Source: Cyanobacteriota bacterium (GTDB taxonomy: Bacteria > Acidobacteriota > Vicinamibacteria > Vicinamibacterales > UBA2999). Taken from it: DNA of 64,000 nt. The first letter of the stretch is position 1, and the number at the start of each line of letters is the position of its first letter. The translations under genes and the position numbers were made by a program. Shown one piece after another: positions 48,833 to 57,622 of this stretch. The notes beneath the pieces are model-generated. The model was not told where the DNA came from. It worked only from the letters and a program-made list of their open reading frames with translations, and ran no database searches. Location of the stretch: positions 22,509 through 86,508 of the forward strand of contig JAIEMQ010000051.1 of the NCBI GenBank assembly GCA_019752015.1, written 5' to 3'.

Positions 48833-51106
48833 ATGAGCGCCCCCCTTGCCCTCCGTAGCCTTGGCGAAGGAGCGGCCGTATCGAGCCGAATGCCAGCACT
48901 GGATGGCATTCGCGCCATCGCGGTGGGCGCCGTCCTGCTGTATCACGCGGAACTGGCGGCGTTTCAAGGCGGCTTCCTCGGCGTCGACGTCTTCTTCGCG
49001 CTGTCCGGATTCCTGATCACGCGATTGCTCGTTCAGGAATGCCGATCGAGCGGCGCCATCTCACTCCACCAGTTCTATCTGCGCCGCGCGCGTCGACTGC
49101 TGCCCGCACTCCTCGCCGTCATCGTGCTCGTCGTCGTCGTGACCGCGATCCTGATCCAGGATGCCGCGCACAAGACGCGCGAAGATGCCGTCGCGGCACT
49201 GGTTTACCTGTCGAACTGGTGGTTCATCGTCTCCGACCAGTCGTACTTCGAGACCTGGGGCCGGCCGCCGCTGCTGCAGCACCTCTGGTCGCTTGCGATC
49301 GAAGAACAGTTCTACGTGATCTGGCCGATCGTCGTCGTTGCGCTGCTGCGACTGGCCAGCGCAAGCGCGCTGATCTCCGTCGCACTGGCCGGCTCATTCC
49401 TGTCGAGTGCATGGATGGCGTGGCTCACGTTCCATCGCTACGACGCGGAGGCGGACGCCAGCCGCGCGTATTTCGGAACCGACACGCACTCGATGGGCCT
49501 GCTCCTCGGCGCTGCGCTCGGTGCCGCCGGCCATCAGGTCACGATTCCGTTTGCGACGAAATTGACGCGATGGATGCCGCACATCAGCGCGGCCGCGCTG
49601 ATGACGCTGATCGCGAGCTTCTCGATCATCGGCGAAGACAGCCGCGTCCTCTATTTCGGCGGGTTCTTCGGGGTGTCGCTCGCGACCGTGGTCCTCATCT
49701 ACACCACGACGCACCATGCAAATCCAACGAGCGTGCTGCTGTCGAACGATGCGTGTCGCTGGGTCGGCGATCGATCCTACGGTCTCTACCTCTGGCACTG
49801 GCCGATCTTCGCGATCACGCGGCCTGGCGTCGACATTCCCGTGACCGGCCTCGCGAATGTTGCGCTCAGGCTCGCACTCACCGCCGGTGTTGCGCAGGCG
49901 TCGTATGTCGTGCTCGAGACGCCATTCCGCAAGGGCGTGATCAGCCGCTGGCGCATCCTGCAAACCGTTGCCGCGAGCGCCGTGGTGCTGGCGGTGGCGT
50001 TCGCGTATCCCGTTCCGGTCGCGTCCAACGAGATCCCGAAGGACGTCGCCGAAGCGATGGGCATCCTGCCGAACGCCAAGATCGAGGCGGCGCCGGAGAT
50101 GCCCATCAAGAAGGAAGCGCGCGTCACCGTGATCGGCGACTCGGTGTTGCTGGGTGCGAGAAAGTCGGTGGAGAGCCGCATCGGCGCCGCGCGCGTCGAT
50201 GCCGCGGTCGGCCGGCAGGCGAGAGACATCGTCCAGCGGATTCGCGACCTCAAGGCGGCGGATCTGCTCGGGCCGAAAGTCGTGCTGCACGTCGGCACCA
50301 ACGGGTATGTGACCGAGGATCAGCTGCGGACGATCCTGACGCTGCTTGACGATCGTGAGCGCGTCATCATCGTGAATGCGGCTGCGCCGCGCCGATGGGT
50401 CGAGAAGAACAACGAGCTCATTGAAAGGATCGCTGCCGATCACCCCAACACGGTCGTCGCAGACTGGTCCTCGGTCGCCAACCAACATCCGGAATACTTC
50501 GTCTCCGACCAGGTGCACCTGACCGGCAAAGGGCAGCGCGCGTTCGTCGATGAGATTTTCCGCGTCGCCGAGTTCAGCGTCGACGAAATCGGCACGCCTC
50601 GCATCAGCGGGCGCACCGAGGAATGGAAGCCGGCGGCGCGGGCGCTGCCGGTGGTGCCGCTCGACGAGCCGCGTCCGGTCGATGCGTTCTGGGACGAGAT
50701 GGCACAATGCGAAGCGGCCGGCGACTGGCAGGCCCGCGGTGAATTCGCCGGCGGCCTCGGCATCGACGTCGCCAGCTGGCAATCATTCGGCGGCGACGAG
50801 TTCGCGCCGTCGCCGGAGGATGCGAGCCGCGATCAACAAATCGAGATCGCCAATCGCATTTCTCGCGCGGTCGGCTTTGGCGGATTCAAGTGCGCGCGCG
50901 GCATCGGCGAGCCGCGGCTGATCGAACACGAGCCCTCGTCGATCGTGATTCAAACGTTTGCGTTCGGTCAGTCCGGACGCGTCGTCCGCGACTTGCAGAT
51001 CATCCTCGGCGCGCCGGTGGACGGCGTCTATGGCAGCGAGACCTGGCTCGCGCACCTGCAGTATCTTAGGAACCATGGACTGTCGCCGGCGCTTGCGCCT
51101 CGGTAG
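48833..51106 (+). CDS. membrane O-acyltransferase fused to SGNH, Rpf-like transglycosylase and peptidoglycan-binding domains
   Basis: 757 residues. Residues about 20-390: acyltransferase-3 (OafA/OatA) membrane domain with RMPALDGIRAIAVG, GFLGVDVFFALSGFLITRLL, SLAIEEQFYVIWP and YGLYLWHWPIF. Residues about 425-595: SGNH domain with GDS Ser437, GTNG and Asp559/His562. Residues about 618-690: an Rpf-like domain, FWDEMAQCEAAGDW (catalytic-position Glu627, Cys626 with Cys687), GGLGIDVASWQSFGG, RDQQIEIANRI. Residues about 705-757: a peptidoglycan-binding-1-like repeat (GRVVRDLQIILGAPVDGVYGSETW). It would O-acylate cell-wall glycan and could also cut it. ATG 48833 is used; ATG 48890 is an alternative, because a REP-like repeat occupies the first codons. 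Confidence 0.85.
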   Translation: MSAPLALRSLGEGAAVSSRMPALDGIRAIAVGAVLLYHAELAAFQGGFLGVDVFFALSGFLITRLLVQECRSSGAISLHQFYLRRARRLLPALLAVIVLVVVVTAILIQDAAHKTREDAVAALVYLSNWWFIVSDQSYFETWGRPPLLQHLWSLAIEEQFYVIWPIVVVALLRLASASALISVALAGSFLSSAWMAWLTFHRYDAEADASRAYFGTDTHSMGLLLGAALGAAGHQVTIPFATKLTRWMPHISAAALMTLIASFSIIGEDSRVLYFGGFFGVSLATVVLIYTTTHHANPTSVLLSNDACRWVGDRSYGLYLWHWPIFAITRPGVDIPVTGLANVALRLALTAGVAQASYVVLETPFRKGVISRWRILQTVAASAVVLAVAFAYPVPVASNEIPKDVAEAMGILPNAKIEAAPEMPIKKEARVTVIGDSVLLGARKSVESRIGAARVDAAVGRQARDIVQRIRDLKAADLLGPKVVLHVGTNGYVTEDQLRTILTLLDDRERVIIVNAAAPRRWVEKNNELIERIAADHPNTVVADWSSVANQHPEYFVSDQVHLTGKGQRAFVDEIFRVAEFSVDEIGTPRISGRTEEWKPAARALPVVPLDEPRPVDAFWDEMAQCEAAGDWQARGEFAGGLGIDVASWQSFGGDEFAPSPEDASRDQQIEIANRISRAVGFGGFKCARGIGEPRLIEHEPSSIVIQTFAFGQSGRVVRDLQIILGAPVDGVYGSETWLAHLQYLRNHGLSPALAPR
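48851..48872. repeat. short REP-like element in the 5' end of the acyltransferase gene
   Basis: CTCC-GTAGC-CTTG-GCGAA-GGAG, the plus-strand form of the family with 4-bp arms. It encodes ALRSLGEGA in the chosen frame, before the conserved start of the acyltransferase domain. Confidence 0.7.
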
Positions 51107-52418
51107 CGGCACGGCAGTCGTCCTCGCAGCCGCGATCGTGTGCGGACCCGCGCTGCGATCGCAGGAGCGCGCGACCCTGGTGTTGGCGAGCCACCCGGAT
51201 GTTGCGGCGCTGCAATGTCCGCCGCTCAACAACACGCCGACCGCTCGAGGATCTGCTCCGTCCGATCGCGTTCCCACTGTCGACGATCTCGAAGCCAGCG
51301 CAATCGATCTGCCGGCGATTGGCGGAGCCGTATCGCGTCTGTCGCCAGAAGTCGTTCGCGCGTTCGCGCTCCCGAAAGATGGCGATCGCCTCCGCATCGG
51401 CGTATGGGGCGACAGTCACGCCGCGGGTGCCTTCGTGACCGATGAACTTGCGCGATTCGCCGAAGCAAAGGGCGCCACGGTGGCAACGCGAGTCATCCCT
51501 GCCAGCCTTGGCAGGCCAGGGGTGCGGCTGCCGCTCGGTCGCGTGTGCAAGAGCTCCGGCTGGAAGCTTCAGTCCGCTTACAGCGCCGCCGGCTCGATTC
51601 CAGTGGGCCCATCGTTGTCGAATCTCAGATCGTCCAAACCCGGCGACTACATTTCGATCGATTTCCGGCACCGCGCCACTCCCGAGGTGCGGAGCATCCG
51701 AATTCACCACCTGCCGGCGTCGCGATCCGAATTGGGCGTGAGGGTAGACGATGGAGCAGAGGTGCGGATGGAACTGTCCAGTGGCACGCTCGACATCCGC
51801 GCGTCCGCGTCGATCTCGACGCTCAAGCTGCGGGTCGTGCGAGGCGACGTGGTGCTGCAGCATTTCGCCTTGCAGTATGCCGATCCACCCGCCATTACCC
51901 TGGATGTCTTCGGCCTGCCGTCCGCCACGGTCAAGGGCTGGTCAAACGTCGATCTCGCGTATCTCAAGAAGTCGATCGACGCGAGCTACGATGCCGTCAT
52001 TCTCGAATACGGGACCAACGAGGGCGCCGTCGAACGGTTCGATGCGCCGGCCTATCGAGCGATGCTGGCGGCGTCGTTGAAAAATCTTCGGCAGGTGTTT
52101 CCGGAATCATCGTGCCTGCTGATGGGCCCAACCGATCGCGGAGCACGCATCCCGGCGCGCCGCAAAGACGGCAGGCTCGACTTGATGTATTACCCGCGCG
52201 TGCATCAGCAGATCACTCGCATTCAATCCGAGGTCGGCGAGGATTTCGGCTGCGCGGTGTGGGACTGGCAGAAGTTCATGGGCGGCCCCGGATCGATCTA
52301 CCGCTGGGCGCGCGAAACCCCGCCGCTGGCAGCGTCGGACCTGATTCACCTGACTCAGTCCGGCTATCGCAAGACCGCATCCGGCCTCGCGCAATCGTTT
52401 GGCTGGCTTACGCCCTGA
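51075..52418 (+). CDS. exported SGNH/GDSL-type hydrolase, probable envelope esterase
   Basis: 447 residues from ATG 51075, preceded by TAGGA and overlapping the upstream gene by 32 bases. Signal sequence GSGTAVVLAAAIVCGPALRS. SGNH blocks: VWGDSHAAGAF (Ser114), a Gly block, EYGTNEG (Asn) and DLIHLTQSGY (Asp422, His425). A beta-rich insert of about 120 residues lies between blocks I and III, as in the peptidoglycan O-acetylesterase (Ape1/PatB-like) class. Pairing with the preceding O-acyltransferase suggests addition and removal of O-acetyl groups on the same glycan. Substrate is inferred from context. Confidence 0.8.
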   Translation: MDCRRRLRLGSGTAVVLAAAIVCGPALRSQERATLVLASHPDVAALQCPPLNNTPTARGSAPSDRVPTVDDLEASAIDLPAIGGAVSRLSPEVVRAFALPKDGDRLRIGVWGDSHAAGAFVTDELARFAEAKGATVATRVIPASLGRPGVRLPLGRVCKSSGWKLQSAYSAAGSIPVGPSLSNLRSSKPGDYISIDFRHRATPEVRSIRIHHLPASRSELGVRVDDGAEVRMELSSGTLDIRASASISTLKLRVVRGDVVLQHFALQYADPPAITLDVFGLPSATVKGWSNVDLAYLKKSIDASYDAVILEYGTNEGAVERFDAPAYRAMLAASLKNLRQVFPESSCLLMGPTDRGARIPARRKDGRLDLMYYPRVHQQITRIQSEVGEDFGCAVWDWQKFMGGPGSIYRWARETPPLAASDLIHLTQSGYRKTASGLAQSFGWLTP

Positions 52419-52445
52419 CTGTATTGCGCGATATGATTCGCGTCG

Positions 52446-53150
52446 GTGTCACACGCCGCCGTCTGGCGAATCATCGTCGTCCTCTCGATCGTCGCCGCCG
52501 GTGCCGCCCTTGGCGACGAACGCCCTCGCGAACCCTCGCAGTACTTCTGGGACATGGCGTCGTATGTGACGGCGCTCGACGCGCCGAACCCGTATAGGTC
52601 CGACGCGTTCTTCGCGTTTCTCTACCCGCCGGTCGCCGCTGACATCTTCAGGCTCGCGCGCACCCATTTGTTCGAGCTGATGTCGATTGCTTACGTGGCG
52701 GCGATCGCAGGATTCCTCGGCGCCTATGCCCCGCCTCGACATGCGGCGCCGCTGCCGCTCGCGATCGGCCTGGGCGCGCTGATCAAGCCGCAATTCCTGC
52801 TGTATGTCGGCCTGCTGCCGGTGCTCGAGCCATGGCGGAAGAGCGCGATCAAAATGCTGATGGCCGTGCTCGCCGTGAGTGCCGTTCACGCCGCTTATGT
52901 GGTGTTGCGGCCGGACCTGTGGAACGACTACGTCGACGGTGTGCGGTCACGCACGTTGGAGGTACAGGATTTCGGCTGGGGATCCGCCGCGCTGTTCATG
53001 CACATGACGGGTTCGAATGCCGGAGCCATTCGACGGTCCTCGTCACGCACATGGCGGGCCTGCTGTTGCTGCTGGTGTCGCTGGCGCGCACCGGGCTTAC
53101 ACCCACCCCGTGCGAGAGCGAGCCGCGTTAGAATCGTCGCGCCATGGTAA
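52446..53150 (+). pseudogene. decayed GT87-like (DUF2029) integral membrane gene
   Basis: From GTG 52446 the frame shows YFWDMASYVTALDAPNPYRS, AFLYPPVAADIFRLAR and LGALIKPQFLLYVGLLPVLEPW, segments of the GT87/DUF2029 polyprenol-phosphate-dependent mannosyltransferase family, but only 235 codons against about 400 expected. After MHMTGSNA (about 53020) the frame turns into Cys/Trp/Arg-rich nonsense. The next frame there encodes STVLVTHMAGLLLLLVSLAR, a normal transmembrane helix, so a frameshift is likely. The middle of the family is also missing. Probably non-functional; located with envelope-glycan genes. Confidence 0.55.
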
Positions 53151-53662
53151 TTGCCCTGTTGTTGATGCTTGCCCAGAGTCAGCCGCCGGTCCGGATCATC
53201 AATCCGACCAATCCCAATCCGATGCCCGGCGACGTCCGGATGCAGCAGTTCGACTTGCCGGAGGGCGCGACCTGGCGGGTCTTCAGCGTCGACGCCTATC
53301 CCGAGGGACCGGTCCAAATCGTGCGCGTGGCCGAGATTCGCCAGCAGAATCCGCCCAGCACCTGGTCGGTCCACGTCACGAATCGCGGCCTGATGCCGGT
53401 GAATTCGCTGTCGCTCGCCGCCGCGGTCATCGACGTGAATGGCAAGGTCAAGGCCACGCAGTCGCTCGCGGCGATCAGGAACCTCAAGCCGCGACAGGTC
53501 ATTCGAAAGGAAATGCCGGTGCGCGTGACCGTGATTGCGCCGACCGATCGCGTGGTGTTCTACGTCAAAGAGATCACGAGCGAAACCGGTGACTGGAAGT
53601 CGATTGACGCAGAGGTCGCGAGTCTGATCGCGAGCGTGGCAGCTCAGTTGCCCGTGCCCTGA
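53144..53662 (+). CDS. small exported protein, function unknown
   Basis: 172 residues with a short hydrophobic leader (MVIALLLMLAQSQPP). The body looks like an immunoglobulin-like beta-sandwich: WRVFSVDAYPEGPVQIVRVA, TWSVHVTNRGLMPVNSLSLA, RVTVIAPTDRVVFYVKEI. No catalytic motif or cysteine pair. The gene overlaps the decayed GT87-like frame by a few bases and the convergent MgtC gene by 19 bases. Confidence 0.65.
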   Translation: MVIALLLMLAQSQPPVRIINPTNPNPMPGDVRMQQFDLPEGATWRVFSVDAYPEGPVQIVRVAEIRQQNPPSTWSVHVTNRGLMPVNSLSLAAAVIDVNGKVKATQSLAAIRNLKPRQVIRKEMPVRVTVIAPTDRVVFYVKEITSETGDWKSIDAEVASLIASVAAQLPVP

Positions 53663-54111
53663 TCCTCCGGCGAGTTCAGGTAGCGATCGAGCCGCGAGAG
53701 GATCGACAGAATCAGCCACGCGACGATGACACAGAACAGCGCCATGAAGCCATGACCGGCGCCGGTGGCCACGCCAACCGCCGCCGTCAGCCAGATCGTG
53801 GCCGCCGTCGTCAGGCCGAAAATTCCCTCTTCTTCTTTTTTCTTCAGGATCGTGCCGGCGCCAAGAAAGCCAACGCCGGTGGCGATGCCCTGGATGACCG
53901 CGCCGATGTTATTGGGATTGGTTTCGATGCCGACCAGCACGAAGGCCGCCGCCGACAGCGACACCATTGTGTGGGTGCGCAGACCGGCGGCTTTGCCCTG
54001 CACCTCTCGCTCGACGCCGATTAGCGCGCCAAGCAGCGCGGCGAGCCCGAGCCGGCCGGCGACACGCGCCAGGTACGACGCGTCGGGCAGGTTGAGCCAC
54101 TCGACATCCAT
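53644..54111 (-). CDS. MgtC/SapB-family inner membrane protein
   Basis: 155 residues. Four to five membrane helices and the family motifs GALIGVEREVQGKAAGLRTHTMVSLSAAAF and GVGFLGAGTIL are clear, with NPNNIGAVIQGIATG between. MgtC proteins help bacteria cope with low Mg2+ or acidic stress, in some cases by inhibiting the F-type ATP synthase. The C-terminal cytoplasmic ACT-like domain of longer members is absent. The ATG is 3 bases downstream of the stop of the next minus-strand gene, so the three minus-strand genes here form an operon. Confidence 0.88.
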   Translation of the reverse strand: MDVEWLNLPDASYLARVAGRLGLAALLGALIGVEREVQGKAAGLRTHTMVSLSAAAFVLVGIETNPNNIGAVIQGIATGVGFLGAGTILKKKEEEGIFGLTTAATIWLTAAVGVATGAGHGFMALFCVIVAWLILSILSRLDRYLNSPEDQGTGN

Positions 54112-54113
54112 GG

Positions 54114-54581
54114 CTATCGATCTCTCGATCGATTCGCGGCCCAGCCGGCCGCGAGCCCGGCGGCCAATGCGGAGTAGATCCAGAACAGCGATCGACCGCT
54201 CAGGCGCTTTTCAAAACCCGGCGTGAGACGGCGCGGCACGACGTAGTAATCGATCGCGTACGCGGCGGCCGACACCGCGACGCCGGCGCCAATCGCGGAC
54301 GGCAGATCCTGCCGCGGCAGCATCTTCATCACGCCCGCATGCATCGCCGCCCATGAAAACATGGCTGCCGTATTCAACGCGGTGCCGGTCCCGGTGTACT
54401 TCGTCGAGCGCTCGGCGTGTGCCGCAGCTTCATCGCCGAATGCAATGTGGCTGACCGCATTGAGCGGCGCCCACATCGAGCTGTCACGCTCATGACCGAG
54501 GCAGAGGATGGTCGCGGTGGTCAGCGCGGTGGCGGCGCTGCCGGCCGCGAGGATGTCGAGCGCAAAGCTGTTGGCGGCCAT
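54114..54581 (-). CDS. predicted membrane protein, function unknown
   Basis: 155 residues from ATG 54581, which overlaps the upstream stop (TGATG). About four hydrophobic segments: LDILAAGSAATALTTATILC, LNTAAMFSWAAMHAGVMKML, AIGAGVAVSAAAYAIDYYVV, LFWIYSALAAGLAAGWAANR. The loops are short, with GHERDSSMWAPLNAVSHIAFGDEA between the first two. No enzyme or transporter motif recognised. Co-transcribed with a 56-residue upstream gene and the MgtC-like gene downstream. A much longer frame upstream is antisense to the FG-GAP gene and is not used. Confidence 0.7.
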   Translation of the reverse strand: MAANSFALDILAAGSAATALTTATILCLGHERDSSMWAPLNAVSHIAFGDEAAAHAERSTKYTGTGTALNTAAMFSWAAMHAGVMKMLPRQDLPSAIGAGVAVSAAAYAIDYYVVPRRLTPGFEKRLSGRSLFWIYSALAAGLAAGWAANRSRDR

Positions 54582-54751
54582 CACGGTTTCCAATCCGGAG
54601 CGTAGAGCTCCTGGATCTTTGCGCCATCGCGCGGCACCATGGCCGTGCCGGACGCCGATACCCACTCGCGATTGCTGTCGCGGTAATAGGTGGGATTGAT
54701 GTGCTGGTCGTGCTCGAGGTCGGTCAGTTTCGCGGTGCCTTCGGTCTTCAT
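54581..54751 (-). CDS. 56-residue protein, first gene of the MgtC operon
   Basis: ATG 54751 follows a perfect AGGAGGT ribosome-binding site with good spacing, which makes this short gene convincing. The protein (MKTEGTAKLTDLEHDQHINP at the start, ending IQELYAPDWKP) is hydrophilic and contains TYYRDSNREW and VSASGTAMVPRDGAK. The stop overlaps the ATG of the next gene (TGATG). Function unknown. Confidence 0.65.
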   Translation of the reverse strand: MKTEGTAKLTDLEHDQHINPTYYRDSNREWVSASGTAMVPRDGAKIQELYAPDWKP

Positions 54752-54794
54752 CGATACCTCCTGAGCAGGTAGTGCAACCCGCGTGCCCGGCGAT

Positions 54795-56270
54795 ATGATG
54801 GCGGCCGTGCGAGTGGTCATCGTCGTCATTGCCGCGCTCGCGGCTCAGGCGCCAGGGTGGCAGCCGTCGTTCGAGCTCGTTCAACCCGACTTGTTCGGCG
54901 CGCCCGGTGGGCAGGCAAACGCGTGGGCCGATGTGGACGGCGACAACGATCTCGATTACTTCGTGGCTTTTCGCGGCCGTCCCAATCGCTTCTATCGCAA
55001 CGACAACGGCACGTTTCACGACGTTGCGCCGGCAGCCGGACTGGCCGACACCATCGAGACGCGTGCCGCCGCGTTCGGCGATTTCGACAGCGACGGCGAC
55101 GCGGATCTCTATATTGCGTTTGCCGATCCGAAAGTGCCCGCCAAGGTCTACCGCAACGATGCGAAGGGCACGCACTTTACAGATGTCGCCAGGGAGATCG
55201 GCGTCAATTTGAACGGCGTCGCGCGGCAGCCCGCGTGGATCGACTACGACGGCGACGGCGATCTCGATCTGTTCGCGGCCTTTCGCGATGTTCCGAACCG
55301 CCTGCTGCGAAACGATCGCGGCAAGTTCGTCGACGTCACCGACGCCGCGGGCATCGGCGATCCGCGCAAGACCGTCAGCGCCGTGTGGTGGGACTTCGAT
55401 CGCGACGGCGATCTCGACCTGTTCACGGCCAATCAGGAAGGCGATGCGAACGGCTTGTATCGCCAGCAGCACGGCAAGTTCGAGGACGTCGCCGTCGCCA
55501 TGGGCGTTGCCGGCACGCCGCGGCCGAAAGAGGATGGCGGGGTGGGCCCGAGCGTCGCCGATTTCGATCACGACGGCGACTTCGATCTCTTCGTCGCGAA
55601 TTACGGGCACAGCGCGCTCTATCGCAACGACGGTGGATTGAAGTTCACCGAAGTGTCGCGCGACCACGCCATCGATCTGAATGGTCACGGCGTGACCTCG
55701 GGCTGGGGCGATCTCAACAACGATGGCTTGCCCGATCTCTACGTCGCCAATTTCATCGCCGGCCAGCCGCTGTATCGAGACGCGCTGTTCATCAACGGGA
55801 CGAAGGCATTCGTCGAAGCACTGCCGGACGTGATCCTGAAACACGACGCGACGCACGGTGTGCAGTTCGTCGACTTCGATCAGGACGGCCGTCTCGATCT
55901 TGCGCTCACCAACAACGATCCGGAAGGCGGCGGCCATCCGCTGCTGCGGAATACTTCGACGATGCGCGGCCGATCGATTGCGGTTGAAGTGACCGATCCG
56001 AATGCGCGCCGCACGCGCGCGGGCAGCGAAGTGCGCGCCTATCGAGCGGGCACGCGCCAGATGCTGTCGGCGGCCATCGTCGATTCAGGCAGCGGCTATT
56101 GTTCGCAGAGCGACATGCCGGTGCATCTCGGCATCGCCAACGACTGGCGCGGAAAAGTTGATATCGAAGTGATTACGATCGCCGGCGGCACCCGGCACGC
56201 GAGCATCGTCCGCGACGTCAATCCCGATGACTATCGCGGACGATCGTTGAGAATCATTACGACGAAGTAA
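54795..56270 (+). CDS. exported FG-GAP/VCBS-repeat protein with ASPIC/UnbV C-terminus (CRTAC1-like)
   Basis: 491 residues from ATG 54795 (ATG 54798 is equivalent). Signal sequence AAVRVVIVVIAALAAQA. At least six FG-GAP/VCBS units with calcium-binding DxDxDGDxD loops: ADVDGDNDLDYFVAF, GDFDSDGDADLYIAF, IDYDGDGDLDLFAAF, WDFDRDGDLDLFTAN, ADFDHDGDFDLFVAN, GDLNNDGLPDLYVAN, VDFDQDGRLDLALTN. The C-terminal part (IAVEVTDPNARRTRAGSEVRAYRAG, YCSQSDMPVHLGI) is the ASPIC/UnbV module. It probably folds as a Ca-binding propeller outside the cytoplasm; its partner is unknown. Confidence 0.85.
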   Translation: MMAAVRVVIVVIAALAAQAPGWQPSFELVQPDLFGAPGGQANAWADVDGDNDLDYFVAFRGRPNRFYRNDNGTFHDVAPAAGLADTIETRAAAFGDFDSDGDADLYIAFADPKVPAKVYRNDAKGTHFTDVAREIGVNLNGVARQPAWIDYDGDGDLDLFAAFRDVPNRLLRNDRGKFVDVTDAAGIGDPRKTVSAVWWDFDRDGDLDLFTANQEGDANGLYRQQHGKFEDVAVAMGVAGTPRPKEDGGVGPSVADFDHDGDFDLFVANYGHSALYRNDGGLKFTEVSRDHAIDLNGHGVTSGWGDLNNDGLPDLYVANFIAGQPLYRDALFINGTKAFVEALPDVILKHDATHGVQFVDFDQDGRLDLALTNNDPEGGGHPLLRNTSTMRGRSIAVEVTDPNARRTRAGSEVRAYRAGTRQMLSAAIVDSGSGYCSQSDMPVHLGIANDWRGKVDIEVITIAGGTRHASIVRDVNPDDYRGRSLRIITTK

Positions 56271-56274
56271 GTCG

Positions 56275-57093
56275 CTACTTCCTGGCCGGGTCCTTCTTGC
56301 GCAGGTGGCCGTACATCAGTTCTTCCGCGAACGGCACGCACTTATATTCCATCAGCTGCACGTTCGGCTCACGCCGGCGGTAGAGCGGCATCTTGATCTT
56401 CCACGGCTTCGAGAAAACGTTCGGGTCTTCGATCGTCGCCTCGTAGTCCAGCGTGTTGGCGTCGATCATGGTGTAGCGCTCGGTGACCTTCAGCGCGTCG
56501 CTGTGGTAGTTGCCGGCACGATCGAACCAGGTGTCCGGCATGTGATCGGTGACCTCGATCACGAGCGATTCACCATCCCACTTCCCGATGTTCCATCCCA
56601 TCCACGACGGCGCGGGACTCTTCTCTCGTGAATTCATCCGCACGATGCGGCTCGCACTCGCGAATTCGTAAGTGAAGATCACGTTGTCTTTCGACTGCAC
56701 GATCTGGAACGGGTACGGCATGTAGGTCGCGCGCGGGATGCCCGGCATGTAGCACTTGATCTCGGGATCGAGCTTGATCCAGTCGGCGCGATTCTGATTG
56801 CGCTGCTCGAGCGCCGCCGGCACGTACGGAATCTCGTCGCCTTCGACGACGCCGAGGCCGCCGGGAATACTGAAGGCCGCGGCGAGCGCCACGACCGGAC
56901 CCATCTTCGCTTCATGCGGCTCGAGATCCCAGTTGGCGGTGTTGTTCGCCTGCCAGATGCCGCTGATGTTCGGCGCGCCGTCAGGTGTTCGCGGCGCGCG
57001 ATACGCGTCCTGCCCGCTGCCCACCGCAACACCGCCGCAAGAGGCGGAAACGATGGCGGCGGCCGCCAGGGCTGCCAGACCGATGCGGTTCAT
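56275..57093 (-). CDS. exported protein, possible lipoprotein, paralogous to 58351-59373
   Basis: 272 residues from ATG 57093, overlapping the upstream stop (TGATG). The leader ALAAAAIVSASCGG could be a lipobox with Cys19, though it is not ideal. The body includes NISGIWQANNTANWDLEP, PYVPAALEQRNQNRADWIKL, NIGKWDGESLVIEVTDHMPD and ALKVTERYTMIDANTLDYEA. The KWDGESLVIE and VTERYT features recur in the protein at 58351, so both belong to one family common in acidobacteria, of unknown function. Co-transcribed with a DUF6152 gene, which is a frequent pairing for this family. Confidence 0.75.
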   Translation of the reverse strand: MNRIGLAALAAAAIVSASCGGVAVGSGQDAYRAPRTPDGAPNISGIWQANNTANWDLEPHEAKMGPVVALAAAFSIPGGLGVVEGDEIPYVPAALEQRNQNRADWIKLDPEIKCYMPGIPRATYMPYPFQIVQSKDNVIFTYEFASASRIVRMNSREKSPAPSWMGWNIGKWDGESLVIEVTDHMPDTWFDRAGNYHSDALKVTERYTMIDANTLDYEATIEDPNVFSKPWKIKMPLYRRREPNVQLMEYKCVPFAEELMYGHLRKKDPARK

Positions 57094-57536
57094 CACAGGC
57101 CCTTCGGCTTCGGCTTCTCGTTCGGATCCTTGCCGTCGCGCGGCGCGCCGGTGCCCGACGATCCCATGAACAGCGTGCGGCCATCGGGGAACGTGATGTC
57201 GCGCCCATTCGCGCGCATGCGGCCGTCCTTCGCTTGGTAGCCGGAGACGACAATCACGGTGCCGACCTTGATCGAGTCGCGCGTGATGCCGTTGCGCTGC
57301 AGCGTATTCGGCGTGCCGCCTTCGACCATCCAGATCTCGGGCTTGCCGTTGGCCGCTTTGTTCTCCATGTGAATCCACGCGTGGGGATTGATCCACTCGA
57401 TCTTGGTGACCGGGCCGCGCAGCGTGACCGGCGCCCTGGCGTCGAACTCCGCCGAAAACGCGTGATGCGCAAGGACGGGTCCGGCGGCGACGGCGGCGAT
57501 GATTCCGGCCCTCAGGAATAAGGCTCTGCGAAACAT
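57093..57536 (-). CDS. DUF6152-family exported protein
   Basis: 147 residues. Signal sequence FLRAGIIAAVAAGPVLAHHA with cleavage near LAHHA; mature part FSAEFDARAPVTLRGPVTKI, then INPHAWIHMENKAANGKPEI and DITFPDGRTLFMGSSGTGAP. HHAFSAEFD and WINPHAWI are the DUF6152 hallmarks, a small OB/beta-barrel-like secreted domain. His residues at the mature N-terminus could bind metal. First gene of a two-gene minus-strand operon. Confidence 0.85.
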   Translation of the reverse strand: MFRRALFLRAGIIAAVAAGPVLAHHAFSAEFDARAPVTLRGPVTKIEWINPHAWIHMENKAANGKPEIWMVEGGTPNTLQRNGITRDSIKVGTVIVVSGYQAKDGRMRANGRDITFPDGRTLFMGSSGTGAPRDGKDPNEKPKPKGL

Positions 57537-57622
57537 ACGGGACTCTCCTGTGGGCAGGAGAATAACCCAGCAAGGCTTCGCCTGGTAACTCCGTTTCGCC
57601 TTGCCGGGGGCAGCGTTGCCTG

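Noticed and set aside
54582..55937. 607-codon minus-strand frame continuing upstream of the 155-residue membrane protein
   Set aside because: The upstream part is antisense to the FG-GAP gene; a stop-start overlap at 54581 marks the real start.
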